This document shows, piece after piece, positions 1-8,618 of a stretch of 37,117 nucleotides of DNA (its first letter is position 1; each line of letters begins with the position of its first letter). Below the pieces are notes generated by a model. The model was not told the origin of the DNA. It ran no database searches and saw only the letters and a program-made list of their open reading frames with translations. The position numbers and the translations under genes were made by a program. Source of the stretch: Acidimicrobiaceae bacterium (GTDB taxonomy: Bacteria; Actinomycetota; Acidimicrobiia; Acidimicrobiales; RAAP-2); contig PMFN01000036.1 in NCBI GenBank assembly GCA_003155135.1, forward strand, positions 1-37,117. The letters are read 5' to 3'.

Positions 1-2
1 CC

Positions 3-78
3 TGGTCGGGGTGCCCGGACTTGAACCGGGGACCTCAGCGTCCCAAACGCTGCGCGCTGCCAACTGCGCCACACCCCG
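3..78 (-). tRNA. tRNA-Pro (anticodon UGG)
   Basis: Read on the minus strand this is a 76-nt tRNA. The 7-bp acceptor stem CGGGGTG/CACCCCG closes perfectly, the anticodon stem CAGCG/CGCTG carries the loop TTTGGGA (anticodon TGG), and the T arm contains GGTTCAAGTCC. The discriminator A is followed by a chromosomally encoded CCA (positions 3-5). UGG reads proline codons. The gene lies downstream of the amidohydrolase on the same strand. The window edge hides anything beyond it. Confidence 0.96.
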
Positions 79-131
79 CAGAACCGCAACTTACATGACC
101 GTTCAATCTGCGAGAACCCACAGTGCGGCGT

Positions 132-1859
132 TCACCGGGCGCCTCTCACCAGTCGACCTGGCCGCTCACCGGTGTCCACGCCTTCGGAAAAGGTCACAAC
201 CCCTCTCTTGATCGTTGCGACGTAGCCGTTGGCGCGCTGGAGCAGGCGCCGCCCTCCGGCTGGCAGGTCGGCCACGGCGATAGGCGTGCCGAGCTCGAGC
301 CGTTCGTAGTCGATGACGTTCAGGTCAGCGAGCATGCCCTCCTCAACCGTTCCCCGATCGGCGAGGCCATAGAGGCGGGCCGTATCGTGGCTCTGCTTCT
401 TCACCACCCACTCAAGTGGAAGCTGCTCACCCCTCGTCCGGTCCCTGGTCCAGTGGGTGAGCATGAACGTCGGGGTCGACGCGTCACACACGATTCCCAC
501 GTGGGCGCCCCCGTCGCCCAGGCCGAGTGCTGCTCGCGGGTGCAGCAGCATCACGCGCGCGGCATCGAGATCGCCGCAGGAGTAATTGAGCAGGGGGAGA
601 TACAACAGTCCGCGCCCTTCGTCGTCGAGGGTCGCGTCGTAGGCGACCTCGAGCGGGGTGCGGTCCGACCGTTTGGCGGTTGCCGCGACCGAGCGCTCGG
701 GTCCCGGCTCGTACTCAGGCGGGGAACCGAGAAGGTAGGTCTTCGAGAACGCGTCGTCCATGGCGGCAGCGAGAGCGGGATCCGGCGGCACCCACGACAC
801 AATCGCCTCGCGCACCTCGGGCCTGCTCAGCTCGTGGAACAACTCGTCGGGGCTCAGGTCCTTCGATTTGAGTTCGGCGTACTCGGGGATGGCGTCGAAG
901 AGTGAGTAGGTCGTGTGATGCCCGGTGAGCAGGCCGAACGGCCGGCCGGCCACCTGGGGCCACAGCTGTGCCCCCTCGGCCTCGGCGATGAGGGTGAGCT
1001 CGAGTAACTCGCTCCAGAGCCCCGGGTCGCGGTCGACCTGGAGAAGGGCGAAGGTGACCGGCCGGCCGATGGCAGCGGACAGGCGCCGCATCCAGTCGAC
1101 CTCCTTCTTCGGCCCGATCACGTCCTCGCCGGCTGCTCCCACCGGTGCCAGCTCGAAGATGCCGGTCCCGAGCTCGCCGAGGGCTGCGCCGATGCCGAAG
1201 AGCTCGTCTTCGGCCGCGAACGTGCCAGGCACCGGTTCGCCATCGATGGCCACGTGAGCCAGCGTCCGGGACGTCGAGAATCCTAAGGCGCCCGCCTCGA
1301 TGGCCTCCTTCACGATGGCCTTCATGGCGGCGATCTCCTCGCGCGTCGCGGGCTCGTTCTTGGCGCCGCGCTCGCCCATGACGTACGCACGCACCGCGCC
1401 GTGGGGGACCTGCGTCGCCACATCCAGGGTGAAACGGCGTCGATCGAGGGCATCGAGGTACTCGGGGAAGGTCTCCCAGTCCCAGACGATTCCCTCGGCG
1501 AGTGCGGTGCCCGGGATGTCCTCGACTCCCTCCATGAGCCCGATCAACCAGTCGTGGCGGTCCGGGCGAACCGGGGCGAAGCCGACCCCGCAGTTGCCCA
1601 TGACGAGCGTGGTGACGCCGTGCCAGGCCGTCGGTGCGAGCACCTCGTCCCATGTGGCCTGACCGTCGTAGTGGGTGTGCACGTCGACCCACCCGGGCGT
1701 GACCAAGAGCCCACGGGCGTCGACCTCGTGACGTGCCTGGGCGCCGGCCAGGTCCCCGACGGCGGTGATGCGTCCCTGGTCGACTGCAACATCGGCGACA
1801 CGCGATGGCGACCCAGTCCCGTCGACCAACGTGCCGCCACTGATGAGCATGTCGTGCAT
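132..1859 (-). CDS. N-acyl-D-amino-acid deacylase family amidohydrolase
   Basis: A 575-residue cytoplasmic metal-dependent hydrolase of the D-aminoacylase / amidohydrolase family 3 group. Seen: the N-terminal metal motif DVHTHYDG (H61, H63), GNCGVGF with C90 (the position of the metal-ligand Cys in D-aminoacylases), and [10 protein letters not shown] with D449 and H453 near the end of the barrel. Length and motif order fit the family. The expected reaction is hydrolysis of N-acyl-D-amino acids or a related cyclic or acyl amide; the true substrate cannot be read from sequence. An AAGGGGGG Shine-Dalgarno sequence lies about 6 nt before ATG 1859, which decides the start (an internal ATG lies three codons on). 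It is separated from the upstream small zinc-ribbon gene by a strong hairpin, so it is probably its own transcript. Confidence 0.88.
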   Translation of the reverse strand: MHDMLISGGTLVDGTGSPSRVADVAVDQGRITAVGDLAGAQARHEVDARGLLVTPGWVDVHTHYDGQATWDEVLAPTAWHGVTTLVMGNCGVGFAPVRPDRHDWLIGLMEGVEDIPGTALAEGIVWDWETFPEYLDALDRRRFTLDVATQVPHGAVRAYVMGERGAKNEPATREEIAAMKAIVKEAIEAGALGFSTSRTLAHVAIDGEPVPGTFAAEDELFGIGAALGELGTGIFELAPVGAAGEDVIGPKKEVDWMRRLSAAIGRPVTFALLQVDRDPGLWSELLELTLIAEAEGAQLWPQVAGRPFGLLTGHHTTYSLFDAIPEYAELKSKDLSPDELFHELSRPEVREAIVSWVPPDPALAAAMDDAFSKTYLLGSPPEYEPGPERSVAATAKRSDRTPLEVAYDATLDDEGRGLLYLPLLNYSCGDLDAARVMLLHPRAALGLGDGGAHVGIVCDASTPTFMLTHWTRDRTRGEQLPLEWVVKKQSHDTARLYGLADRGTVEEGMLADLNVIDYERLELGTPIAVADLPAGGRRLLQRANGYVATIKRGVVTFSEGVDTGERPGRLVRGAR

Positions 1860-1923
1860 GGACCCCCCTTGCCGAGATCCATCGTCGCACGCTCGCCCGG
1901 GCGTTGCCGAGCTTCGGGTGACG

Positions 1924-1959
1924 CGACGAGGCCGGGTGCTCGCGCACCCGGCCTCGTCG
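1924..1959 (-). terminator. Perfect 16-bp hairpin downstream of the zinc-ribbon gene
   Basis: Positions 1924-1939 and 1944-1959 are perfect reverse complements with a 4-nt TCGC loop. The hairpin starts about 30 nt after the stop of the 50-residue zinc-ribbon gene on the minus strand. There is no U tract, so it is either a U-less terminator, as proposed for some high-GC actinobacteria, or an RNA-stabilising 3' end. Confidence 0.6.
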
Positions 1960-1990
1960 GTGATTCAGGCGGTGTCTCGCACCGCCGTGC

Positions 1991-2143
1991 TCAGCTCTTC
2001 TTGCCGAGGATGCGGTTCATCTTGGTGCCGCAAACTGGGCATGCGCCCTGGGCCGCTCGCCGGCCGTTCTTGAGCTCGACCTCTTGGCCGTCGAACTCTC
2101 GCTTTTCGCGACATTTCACGCAATAACCCTCGTAGTTCGCCAT
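1991..2143 (-). CDS. Small zinc-ribbon protein, DUF5679-like
   Basis: A 50-residue protein starting MANYEGYCVKCREKREF and ending GACPVCGTKMNRILGKKS. Two CxxC pairs (C8/C11 and C35/C38) form an evident four-Cys zinc ribbon, with basic residues at the C-terminus. The sequence matches my memory of the DUF5679 family, small actinobacterial and chloroflexal proteins of unknown function that resemble the zinc ribbons of ribosomal or RNA-binding proteins. A GAGGAGG Shine-Dalgarno sequence sits about 9 nt before the ATG. It stands alone: divergent to the DinB-like gene and followed by a strong hairpin. Nucleic-acid binding is an inference only. Confidence 0.88.
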   Translation of the reverse strand: MANYEGYCVKCREKREFDGQEVELKNGRRAAQGACPVCGTKMNRILGKKS

Positions 2144-2270
2144 CTCACATCCTCCTCGTCTCTCCGCCCTCTTCCCCTGCGCACCGGGCCCAGGGTGGGA
2201 ACGGCAGAACGGTAGCCCTCACGAACAGGGAGAAAGTGGGATACCCCGGCGTGCGAGGTGCGTCGCGCCC

Positions 2271-2276
2271 TACGAT
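2271..2276 (+). promoter_or_regulatory. -10 element TACGAT, predicted leaderless start
   Basis: TACGAT ends 6 nt before ATG 2283, so a normal -10 to +1 distance puts transcription initiation on the start codon. No Shine-Dalgarno sequence precedes this ATG and no clear -35 is visible. Confidence 0.6.
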
Positions 2277-2282
2277 CCCAAG

Positions 2283-3110
2283 ATGGGATCTGACGCCGAC
2301 ACAACCGTCATCGACGGGCTGAGTGAGGTCTGGGGCTCGATCACCTCCCTCGGCGACGACCTCGAGCCGGGGGAATGGGACGCCCCCACCGTCTGCCCCG
2401 GCTGGACGGTGCGTGACCACGTTTCGCATCTGATCGGGATCGAGCGCAGCCTCCTCGGGGAGGCGCAGCCGCCGGCCGTGGCTCCGCTGCCCGAGCACGT
2501 CGCCAACCCGATCGGTGCCGCCAATGAGGCGTGGGTGGCGCAACGACGCACGGTGCCCGGAGCCGAGGTGCTCGCCGAGTTCGTCCACGTGGCCGCCCAG
2601 CGCCTCGCCGAGCTGGCGACCTTCTCGACCGATCGGTTCGACGAGGTTGGCTGGAGCCCCGTGGGGCAGGTGCCCTACCGGGAGTTCATGGACGTGCGGG
2701 TCCTCGACTCGTGGATCCATGAGCAGGACATGCGCAGAGCCACCGGGCGCCCCGGCGGCCTGGGGGGTGCGGGGGAGTCCACCGTCTTGCGGCGGCTCAC
2801 TTCGTCGCTCGGCTACGTGGTCGGTCGCAAGGTGGCGCCGCCCGACGGGACCGTCGTGGTGCTCGCCGTCGACGGCCCGATGGGCGCGGTGGTCTCTCTC
2901 TCCATGGAGGGCGGCCGGGCACGCAGGCTCGAGAGCGCGCCGGACACACCGACGGCGACCATCTCCTTCGACCAGCGCGCGTTCTGGGAGCTGAGCTGCG
3001 GGCGGTACGAGGGCGGGGCCGATCGTGCCCTCGAGCTGGGTGCGGTGGCCGTCGAGGGCGACGAGTCGGTCGCACAGGCGATCCTCGCCGCACTGAACAT
3101 CATGATCTGA
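2283..3110 (+). CDS. Mycothiol-dependent maleylpyruvate isomerase family protein (DinB-like)
   Basis: A 275-residue protein of the TIGR03083 type. Seen: an N-terminal DinB-like helical bundle with the signature CPGWTVRDHVSHLIG (H46/H49) and the second metal motif LDSWIHEQDMR (H146, D149), then a C-terminal sterol-carrier-like domain (about residues 180-275). Family members use mycothiol as a thiol cofactor on a divalent metal, for isomerisation or thiol transfer; the substrate here is unknown. The presence of this family suggests an actinobacterial mycothiol producer. It is a single gene between the divergent zinc-ribbon gene and tig. The start at 2283 is supported by the -10 placed for leaderless initiation. 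Confidence 0.86.
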   Translation: MGSDADTTVIDGLSEVWGSITSLGDDLEPGEWDAPTVCPGWTVRDHVSHLIGIERSLLGEAQPPAVAPLPEHVANPIGAANEAWVAQRRTVPGAEVLAEFVHVAAQRLAELATFSTDRFDEVGWSPVGQVPYREFMDVRVLDSWIHEQDMRRATGRPGGLGGAGESTVLRRLTSSLGYVVGRKVAPPDGTVVVLAVDGPMGAVVSLSMEGGRARRLESAPDTPTATISFDQRAFWELSCGRYEGGADRALELGAVAVEGDESVAQAILAALNIMI

Positions 3111-3207
3111 CTGCACGCCGAGTGGCAGCGGTGCGAACGACGATCGGGCGTCGTGCCTCGTGGTGGCTGCTCGTCGGCTCGCCCGGTCCCCCGCGAGGGC
3201 GGTCCAA

Positions 3208-3223
3208 GGCGCCCTCGGGCGCC
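3208..3223 (+). other. GC-rich palindrome abutting the tig -10 element
   Basis: GGCGCCC-TC-GGGCGCC is a perfect inverted repeat that ends 2 nt before the TAGAGT hexamer upstream of tig. It could be the 3' end hairpin of the preceding gene (stop at 3110) or a protein-binding palindrome in the tig promoter. The sequence does not decide which. Confidence 0.35.
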
Positions 3224-3225
3224 GG

Positions 3226-3231
3226 TAGAGT
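3226..3231 (+). promoter_or_regulatory. -10 element TAGAGT upstream of tig
   Basis: TAGAGT lies 12 nt before ATG 3244, which gives a predicted 5' leader of about 5 nt. No Shine-Dalgarno sequence is present, so near-leaderless translation is likely. Confidence 0.45.
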
Positions 3232-3243
3232 GATGGATCTTCT

Positions 3244-4632
3244 ATGAGAGCCACCAGCGAAACACTCGAGGACAACCGCATCAAACTCTCCGTCGAGATC
3301 GAAGAACCCGAGCTCGACGAGGTCCTCGACAGTGTGGTGCGCAGCATCTCGCGTGAGGCCCGCATCCCGGGATTCCGGCCCGGCAAAGTGCCGCGCCGGG
3401 TCCTCGAGGCCCGGATGGGTGGCGCCACGGCGCTGCGCGCCGAGGCGCTCCGTGAGGCGCTGCCCGACTTCTACGCGCGCGCCGTCGTCGACACCGAGGT
3501 CGACCCGATCGCACCGCCCGAGATCGACATCACCTCGGGCGAGGAGAGCGGGCCCGTGGCGTTCGAGGCCACCGTGCAGGTCCGACCGCTCATCTCGCTT
3601 CCCGGCTACGACGGGCTGGTCGTGACCGTGCCCGCACCGGGCGTGACCGACGAGGAGCTCGACGCACAGATCGACCGCCTGCGCGACAACGACGGCGAGC
3701 TCGTCGAGATCCAGCGGCCGGCGATCGACGGTGACTTCGTCACGATCGACATCCACGGCACCGACCCCGCCGGCGAAGAAGTCGCCGCCGCCGACGACTA
3801 CCTCTACGAGGTGGGCAGCGGCACGGTTGTCGCCGAGCTCGACGAGCAGCTCCACGGCGCCACGCCCGGGCACATACTCCAGTTCGACGCCGCCCCCGAG
3901 GGCGGCCCGACGCTGGCCTTCCGGGTGCTGGTCAAGAACGTCCAGGAGAAGCATCTTCCTGAGGCGACCGACGAGTGGGCACAGGAGAGCTCGGAGTTCG
4001 CCACCGTCGATGAGCTGCGCGACGACCTGCGCACGCGCCTCGCAACCATGAAGGCCGCCCAGGCGAAGATGGCACTGCGAGAAAACACACTGGGCGAGCT
4101 GGTCAAGCTCGTCGACGACGAGGTCGTCCCTGACGTGCTCGTCGACGACGAGGTCCGCCAGCGGGTCCACGATCTCGGTCACCGGCTGCAGGCGCAGGGC
4201 CTCACCATCGACCAGTTCCTGGGAGCGACGGGGCGCGATGGCGACGCGCTGGTCGAAGAGTTGCGCATCGAGTCACGCGGTGCCGTCAAGATCGACCTCG
4301 CGCTGCGGGCCATCGCCGAGGCCGAGCGCCTCGAGGTGTCCGACGAGGAGTTCGACGAGGAGCTCGAAGCGATGGCCGAGCGGATGAACCTCGAGGCCGG
4401 CGACCTGCGCGACCAGCTTGACCACAACGGAAGAACCGGCGCGGTACGCTCGGAACAGCGCAAAGCCAAGGCCCTCACTTGGTTGCTCGACCATGTAGGA
4501 CTGGTCGACGACGAGGGCCACGAGGTGCCCAGGAGCGAGCTGGAAATCGAGATGGACGCCGAAGAGTCGGTGGCAGCACCGTCGGCGACCGCCGCCAGTG
4601 ACGAAGGTGCAGAGACCGAGGAGCAAGAATGA
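3244..4632 (+). CDS. tig: Trigger factor, ribosome-associated chaperone and prolyl isomerase
   Basis: A 462-residue protein. It holds nascent chains at the ribosomal exit tunnel and catalyses prolyl isomerisation. Seen: the N-terminal ribosome-binding domain with the signature [10 protein letters not shown] (residues 43-52), the FKBP-like PPIase domain (about 145-235, beginning near [10 protein letters not shown]), and the helical C-terminal chaperone domain. It ends in a highly acidic, Glu/Ala-rich tail of about 40 residues, as in other actinobacterial homologues. Length fits the family. Its stop overlaps the clpP start (ATGA), which implies translational coupling to clpP and clpX, the usual actinobacterial arrangement. 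Confidence 0.96.
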   Translation: MRATSETLEDNRIKLSVEIEEPELDEVLDSVVRSISREARIPGFRPGKVPRRVLEARMGGATALRAEALREALPDFYARAVVDTEVDPIAPPEIDITSGEESGPVAFEATVQVRPLISLPGYDGLVVTVPAPGVTDEELDAQIDRLRDNDGELVEIQRPAIDGDFVTIDIHGTDPAGEEVAAADDYLYEVGSGTVVAELDEQLHGATPGHILQFDAAPEGGPTLAFRVLVKNVQEKHLPEATDEWAQESSEFATVDELRDDLRTRLATMKAAQAKMALRENTLGELVKLVDDEVVPDVLVDDEVRQRVHDLGHRLQAQGLTIDQFLGATGRDGDALVEELRIESRGAVKIDLALRAIAEAERLEVSDEEFDEELEAMAERMNLEAGDLRDQLDHNGRTGAVRSEQRKAKALTWLLDHVGLVDDEGHEVPRSELEIEMDAEESVAAPSATAASDEGAETEEQE

Positions 4633-5282
4633 AGAATCTGGGTGTCACCCCGTACCGTGAGACGAACTATCTGGTCCCGACGGTCGTGGAATCGACCAAC
4701 CGCGGCGAGCGCGCATACGACCTCTACTCACGGCTCCTGCGCGAGCGCATCATCTTCCTCGGCACGCCGGTGGACGACACCGTTGCGAACCTCGTCTGCG
4801 CGCAGCTGCTCTTCCTCGAGTCCGAAGAGCCCGACAAGGACATCAACCTCTACATCAACTCGCCCGGCGGCGAGATCACGGCGCTCTTCGCCATCTACGA
4901 CACCATGAAGTTCATCCACGCCGACGTGTCGACGTTCTGCTTCGGACAGGCGGCGTCAGCCGCCGCTGTGCTGCTGGCCTCGGGGACCCGTGGCAAGCGC
5001 TTCGCGTTGCCCCACGCCCGCGTCCTGCTGCACCAGCCCTTCGGCGGCGTCGAGGGCCAGGCGAGCGACATCGAGCTCCAGGCCAAGGAGATCCTGCGCA
5101 TGCGCGACATGCTCACCGGGATGCTCGCCGAGGACACGGGCCAGCCGGTCGAGAAGGTGTCGAAGGACACCGACCGCGACTTCATCATGACCGCGGAAGA
5201 GGCGGTGGCCTACGGGGTGATCGACGAGGTCATCACCGCCCGGGGCAATACCGCCGCCCTCGAGGCAGTGGGCGTCGCCTGA
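4629..5282 (+). CDS. clpP: ATP-dependent Clp protease proteolytic subunit
   Basis: A 217-residue serine protease that forms the barrel-shaped ClpP chamber fed by ClpX or ClpC. The catalytic triad is visible: S110 in [10 protein letters not shown]135 in LLHQPFGG, and D184 in TDRDFIMT. The oligomerisation and substrate motif [11 protein letters not shown] is at 75-85. Some N-terminal residues before NYLVPTVVE may be a processed propeptide. The ATG overlaps the tig stop by 4 nt. Only one clpP lies between tig and clpX, whereas many actinobacteria have clpP1-clpP2 there. Confidence 0.97.
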   Translation: MKNLGVTPYRETNYLVPTVVESTNRGERAYDLYSRLLRERIIFLGTPVDDTVANLVCAQLLFLESEEPDKDINLYINSPGGEITALFAIYDTMKFIHADVSTFCFGQAASAAAVLLASGTRGKRFALPHARVLLHQPFGGVEGQASDIELQAKEILRMRDMLTGMLAEDTGQPVEKVSKDTDRDFIMTAEEAVAYGVIDEVITARGNTAALEAVGVA

Positions 5283-5351
5283 GCCTGCGGACAGCGGGCA
5301 CACGAGCGACCAGGACCGAACAGAGCAAACGGACAGGCGAGGGGAGCAAAC

Positions 5352-6626
5352 GTGGCGAAGTTCGGTGAGGGCGGCGACCTAGTGAAGTGCAGCTTCTGCG
5401 GAAAGTCGCAGAAGCAGGTGAAGAAGTTGATCGCCGGCCCGGGTGTGTACATCTGCGACGAGTGCATCGACCTGTGCAACGACATCATCGCCGAAGAGCT
5501 CACCGATACCACCGAGCTCAACTTCGAGGACCTTCCCAAGCCGCGTGAGATCTTCGAGTTCCTGAACGACTACGTGGTCGGCCAGGAGTACGCGAAGAAG
5601 ATCCTCTCGGTCGCGGTCTACAACCATTACAAGCGGGTCCAGGCCGGCCCCGCCACCGACGACGGCGTCGAGCTGTCGAAGTCGAACATCTTGCTGCTCG
5701 GCCCGACCGGCTGCGGCAAGACCCTGCTCGCCCAGACCCTGGCGCGCATGCTCAACGTCCCGTTCGCCATCGCCGATGCCACCGCCTTGACCGAGGCGGG
5801 CTACGTCGGCGAGGACGTGGAGAACATCCTCTTGAAGCTGATCCAGGCAGCCGACTACGACGTAAAGCGCGCCGAGACCGGGATCATCTACATCGACGAG
5901 ATCGACAAGATCGCCCGCAAGTCGGAGAACCCCTCGATCACCCGTGACGTCTCGGGCGAGGGCGTCCAGCAGGCGCTGCTCAAGATCCTGGAGGGCACCA
6001 CCGCCTCGGTCCCGCCCCAGGGCGGGCGCAAGCACCCGCACCAAGAGTTCATCCAGATCGACACCACCAATGTGCTGTTCATCTGCGGTGGTGCGTTCGC
6101 CGGCCTCGACAAGGTCATCGAGAACCGCATCGGCAAGAAGAGCATCGGCTTCCGGGCTGAGGTGCGCCGCTCCGAGCGCGATGACAACGAGGTCATGCGC
6201 CACGTCCTCCCCGAGGACCTCATCAAGTTCGGTCTCATCCCCGAGTTCATCGGGCGCCTGCCGGTCGTGAGCGCGGTCTCCCAGCTCTTCAAGGACGCCC
6301 TCGTGCGCATCCTGGTCGAGCCAAAGAACGCGCTGATCAAGCAGTACGAGCGTGTCTTCGAGCTCGACGGTGTGAAGCTCGAGTTCAGCGACGACGCCCT
6401 CGAGGCGGTCGCCGAGCAGGCCCTGCTCCGTGGTACCGGTGCCCGGGGCCTGCGCGCCATCTTGGAAGAGGTGCTCCTCGACGTCATGTACGACCTGCCG
6501 AGCCGCACCGACGTCGGCAAGTGCGTCATCGACCGCTCCGTCGTCCTCGACCGGGTCAACCCGACCCTGGTCCCCCTCGGCGACCCCCCGGCGAAGTCCA
6601 GCCGGAGCCGCCGGGCCGCCTCCTGA
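5352..6626 (+). CDS. clpX: ClpX, ATP-dependent unfoldase of the Clp protease
   Basis: A 424-residue AAA+ unfoldase that recognises substrates and threads them into ClpP. Seen: the N-terminal four-Cys zinc-binding domain (C13, C16, C35, C38), Walker A GPTGCGKT (117-124), pore loop GYVGED (150-155), Walker B IIYIDEID (178-185), the RKH-type loop near GGRKHPH, and the SIGF segment (residues 264-267) that matches the ClpP-docking IGF loop. The start is GTG 5352, preceded by a purine-rich GAGGGGAG Shine-Dalgarno sequence. It follows clpP after 69 nt in the same direction and is probably co-transcribed with tig and clpP. Confidence 0.97.
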   Translation: MAKFGEGGDLVKCSFCGKSQKQVKKLIAGPGVYICDECIDLCNDIIAEELTDTTELNFEDLPKPREIFEFLNDYVVGQEYAKKILSVAVYNHYKRVQAGPATDDGVELSKSNILLLGPTGCGKTLLAQTLARMLNVPFAIADATALTEAGYVGEDVENILLKLIQAADYDVKRAETGIIYIDEIDKIARKSENPSITRDVSGEGVQQALLKILEGTTASVPPQGGRKHPHQEFIQIDTTNVLFICGGAFAGLDKVIENRIGKKSIGFRAEVRRSERDDNEVMRHVLPEDLIKFGLIPEFIGRLPVVSAVSQLFKDALVRILVEPKNALIKQYERVFELDGVKLEFSDDALEAVAEQALLRGTGARGLRAILEEVLLDVMYDLPSRTDVGKCVIDRSVVLDRVNPTLVPLGDPPAKSSRSRRAAS

Positions 6627-6634
6627 GCGCCAGC

Positions 6635-7969
6635 GTGGCGAGCGCACCGTTCGGCTCCCTGGCCGAGGCGATCGGGTGGCTCGACGACCACATCGATTTC
6701 GAGGCCAAGATGCCGAGCGCACGGGCCCTCCCCACCCTCGACCGCATGCGCGAGCTGGTCGACCTGCTCGGGCACCCCGAACAGACCTATCCGGTCATCC
6801 ACATCACCGGCACCAATGGCAAGGGCTCGACGGCGGCGATGGTCACGGCGCTGCTCGGCGCAGCGGGATTGCGCACCGGGACCTACACCAGCCCGAACCT
6901 CTCCCTCGTGAACGAGCGCCTCTCGATCGACGACGTCCCAATCGGTGACGAGGCCTTCACCGAAGTGCTCTCGGGGCTGGCCCTGCTCGAGCCCCTCCTC
7001 AGCGCTCGCCCGACCCGCTTCGAACTCCTCACCGCGGCCGCGCTCGCGTGGTTCGCCGACGAGGCGGTGGACGTGGCGGTCGTCGAGGTGGGGTTGGGGG
7101 GCACCTGGGACTCGACCAACGTCGTCGACGGGGCGGTGGCCGTGCTGACGAACGTGAGCTACGACCACACTGACGTGCTGGGCCCGACGCTGGAGGGCAT
7201 CGCGACCGACAAGTCAGGGATCATCAAACCCGGGGCGGGGGTCGTGGTGGGGGAGACCGCCCCCGACCTCGTCGCCCTGATCCGACGGCGTGCCGACGAG
7301 GTGGGCGCCGCCGAGGTGTGGCTCCGCGGCGAGGAGTTCGACTGCACCGCCAACCGGGTGGCCGTCGGTGGCCGTCTGGTCGACCTGCGGACGCCGGGCG
7401 CCCACTACGGCGAGATCCTGCTGCCGCTGCACGGCGCCCACCAAGGGGCGAACGCCGCGTGCGCGCTCGCCGCCGTCGAAGCCTTCTTCGCCGCTCCCTT
7501 GAGCGAAGAGGTAGTCGAAGCGGGCTTCGCTCGGGTGCGCGTGCCGGGTCGGCTCGAGGTGGTGGGCCGCCAGCCCCTCGTCCTCGTCGACGGCGCGCAC
7601 AACGCGGCCGGTATGGCGGTGCTCGCCGCCGCCATCACCGAGGACTTCGCCGTCGAGGGCCCGACCGTCGTGGTGGTCGGCATGCTGAGCGGCCGGGACC
7701 CCTCTGCCCTCCTCGCCGCCCTCGCACCGATCAAGCCCGAGACCGTCATCGTCTGTGCGCCCGAGTCGCCGCGAGCGATCGGGCCCGACGCACTCGCTGA
7801 GGCCGCTCGCGCCCTCGGCCTCGACGCCGTCGTGGCCGACTCTGTTGCCGACGCCATCAGCCGGGGCCGCGCCGCGGTGCCCGAGAGCGGGCTCCTGCTC
7901 GTGACCGGCTCGCTCTACGTCGTGACCGAGGCCCGCACCCTCCTCCTCGGCACCACCGCCACCCCGTAG
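6635..7969 (+). CDS. folC: Bifunctional folylpolyglutamate synthase / dihydrofolate synthase
   Basis: A Mur-ligase-family enzyme of 444 residues that adds glutamate to folates and joins dihydropteroate to glutamate. Seen: the P-loop [11 protein letters not shown] (57-66), the central Mur-ligase motif around [25 protein letters not shown], and a C-terminal domain containing [12 protein letters not shown] chose GTG 6635, 8 nt after the clpX stop. The longer open frame from 6521 would read over 100 nt into clpX in another frame and adds only Arg/Pro-rich sequence. FolC is frequently near clpX, valS and ndk in actinobacteria. Confidence 0.94.
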   Translation: MASAPFGSLAEAIGWLDDHIDFEAKMPSARALPTLDRMRELVDLLGHPEQTYPVIHITGTNGKGSTAAMVTALLGAAGLRTGTYTSPNLSLVNERLSIDDVPIGDEAFTEVLSGLALLEPLLSARPTRFELLTAAALAWFADEAVDVAVVEVGLGGTWDSTNVVDGAVAVLTNVSYDHTDVLGPTLEGIATDKSGIIKPGAGVVVGETAPDLVALIRRRADEVGAAEVWLRGEEFDCTANRVAVGGRLVDLRTPGAHYGEILLPLHGAHQGANAACALAAVEAFFAAPLSEEVVEAGFARVRVPGRLEVVGRQPLVLVDGAHNAAGMAVLAAAITEDFAVEGPTVVVVGMLSGRDPSALLAALAPIKPETVIVCAPESPRAIGPDALAEAARALGLDAVVADSVADAISRGRAAVPESGLLLVTGSLYVVTEARTLLLGTTATP

Positions 7970-8006
7970 GGCACAGGCCCGCCCGGGAGCCGCCCGCGCG
8001 GTGCGC

Positions 8007-8012
8007 TATCGT
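8007..8012 (+). promoter_or_regulatory. -10 element TATCGT upstream of ndk
   Basis: TATCGT ends 9 nt before GTG 8022. No Shine-Dalgarno sequence lies in between, so a leaderless or nearly leaderless ndk mRNA is predicted. Confidence 0.5.
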
Positions 8013-8021
8013 GCCCGACTC

Positions 8022-8432
8022 GTGGACCGCACCCTTGTCATCGTGAAGCCTGACGGCGTCGAGCGCCGTCTCTGTGGGGAGATCCTGGGGCGCCTGGAGG
8101 CCAAGGGCCTCACCCTCGCTGCCGCCGAGCTGCGCACGATCACCGTCGAGGTGGCCGAGCGTCACTACGCCGAGCATGCCGAGCGGCCGTTCTTCGGCGA
8201 CCTCGTGGCGTTCATCACTCGCTCACCCGCCCTCGTCACGGTGGTCGAGGGGCCGGAGAACACCTGGAAGATCGTGCGCACCCTCATGGGGACGACGAAC
8301 CCCCAGGAGGCGGCACCGGGCACCATCCGCGGCGACCTGGCCATCGAGCTCACCGAGAACCTGATCCACGGGTCGGACTCGCCTGAGTCCGCGGCCCGCG
8401 AGATCGCCTTGTTCTTCCCCGAGCTCGACTGA
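8022..8432 (+). CDS. ndk: Nucleoside diphosphate kinase
   Basis: A 136-residue enzyme that transfers the gamma phosphate of NTPs to NDPs through a phosphohistidine. Seen: the N-terminal [24 protein letters not shown], and the active-site block [17 protein letters not shown], whose His is the phosphorylated residue. Length is normal for a short-type NDK. I start at GTG 8022 (reading [12 protein letters not shown]), because the longer frame from 8001 has a non-conserved extension that would overlap the promoter. It stands alone, with its own -10 and an intrinsic terminator at 8476-8499. Confidence 0.95.
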   Translation: MDRTLVIVKPDGVERRLCGEILGRLEAKGLTLAAAELRTITVEVAERHYAEHAERPFFGDLVAFITRSPALVTVVEGPENTWKIVRTLMGTTNPQEAAPGTIRGDLAIELTENLIHGSDSPESAAREIALFFPELD

Positions 8433-8475
8433 GCCCCCAGGGCACCTACAAGCGCGCGCCCGGCCGTCGCCAGGG

Positions 8476-8499
8476 GGGCCAAAAGGCCCGTTTTTGGCC
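8476..8499 (+). terminator. Intrinsic terminator of ndk with alternative hairpins
   Basis: GGGCC-AAAA-GGCCC (8476-8489) is followed by GTTTTT, a classical stem plus U tract 43 nt after the ndk stop. An overlapping perfect repeat GGCCAAAA (8477-8484) / TTTTGGCC (8492-8499) gives a competing hairpin that would absorb the U tract. Confidence 0.8.
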
Positions 8500-8527
8500 T
8501 TTCAGCTGGTCATCTGCACTGCCGCCC

Positions 8528-8556
8528 TTGTGCCGAGGCGGTCCGTCCCGTAGCCT
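8528..8556 (+). promoter_or_regulatory. Candidate sigma70-type promoter of the mre operon
   Basis: TTGTGC (8528-8533), a 17-nt spacer and TAGCCT (8551-8556) fit a housekeeping promoter and predict a 5' leader of about 55 nt before mreB. A second -10-like hexamer, TAGTGT, is at 8585-8590 but has no matching -35. Confidence 0.5.
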
Positions 8557-8617
8557 GGTGGGAGTGAATTGGGCCTGTTCGGCCTAGTGTTCCCACCTTC
8601 GAAGGGGAAATACCTTC
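8557..8617 (+). promoter_or_regulatory. Structured mreB 5' leader with sequestered ribosome binding site
   Basis: Stem one pairs GGTGGGA (8557-8563) with TCCCACC (8591-8597) and encloses a smaller GGCC/GGCC stem. Stem two pairs GAAGG (8601-8605), part of the Shine-Dalgarno sequence GAAGGGG, with CCTTC (8613-8617) directly before ATG 8619. GAAGG also forms a palindrome with the preceding CCTTC. Control of MreB synthesis by leader structure is an inference. Confidence 0.45.
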
Positions 8618-8618
8618 T

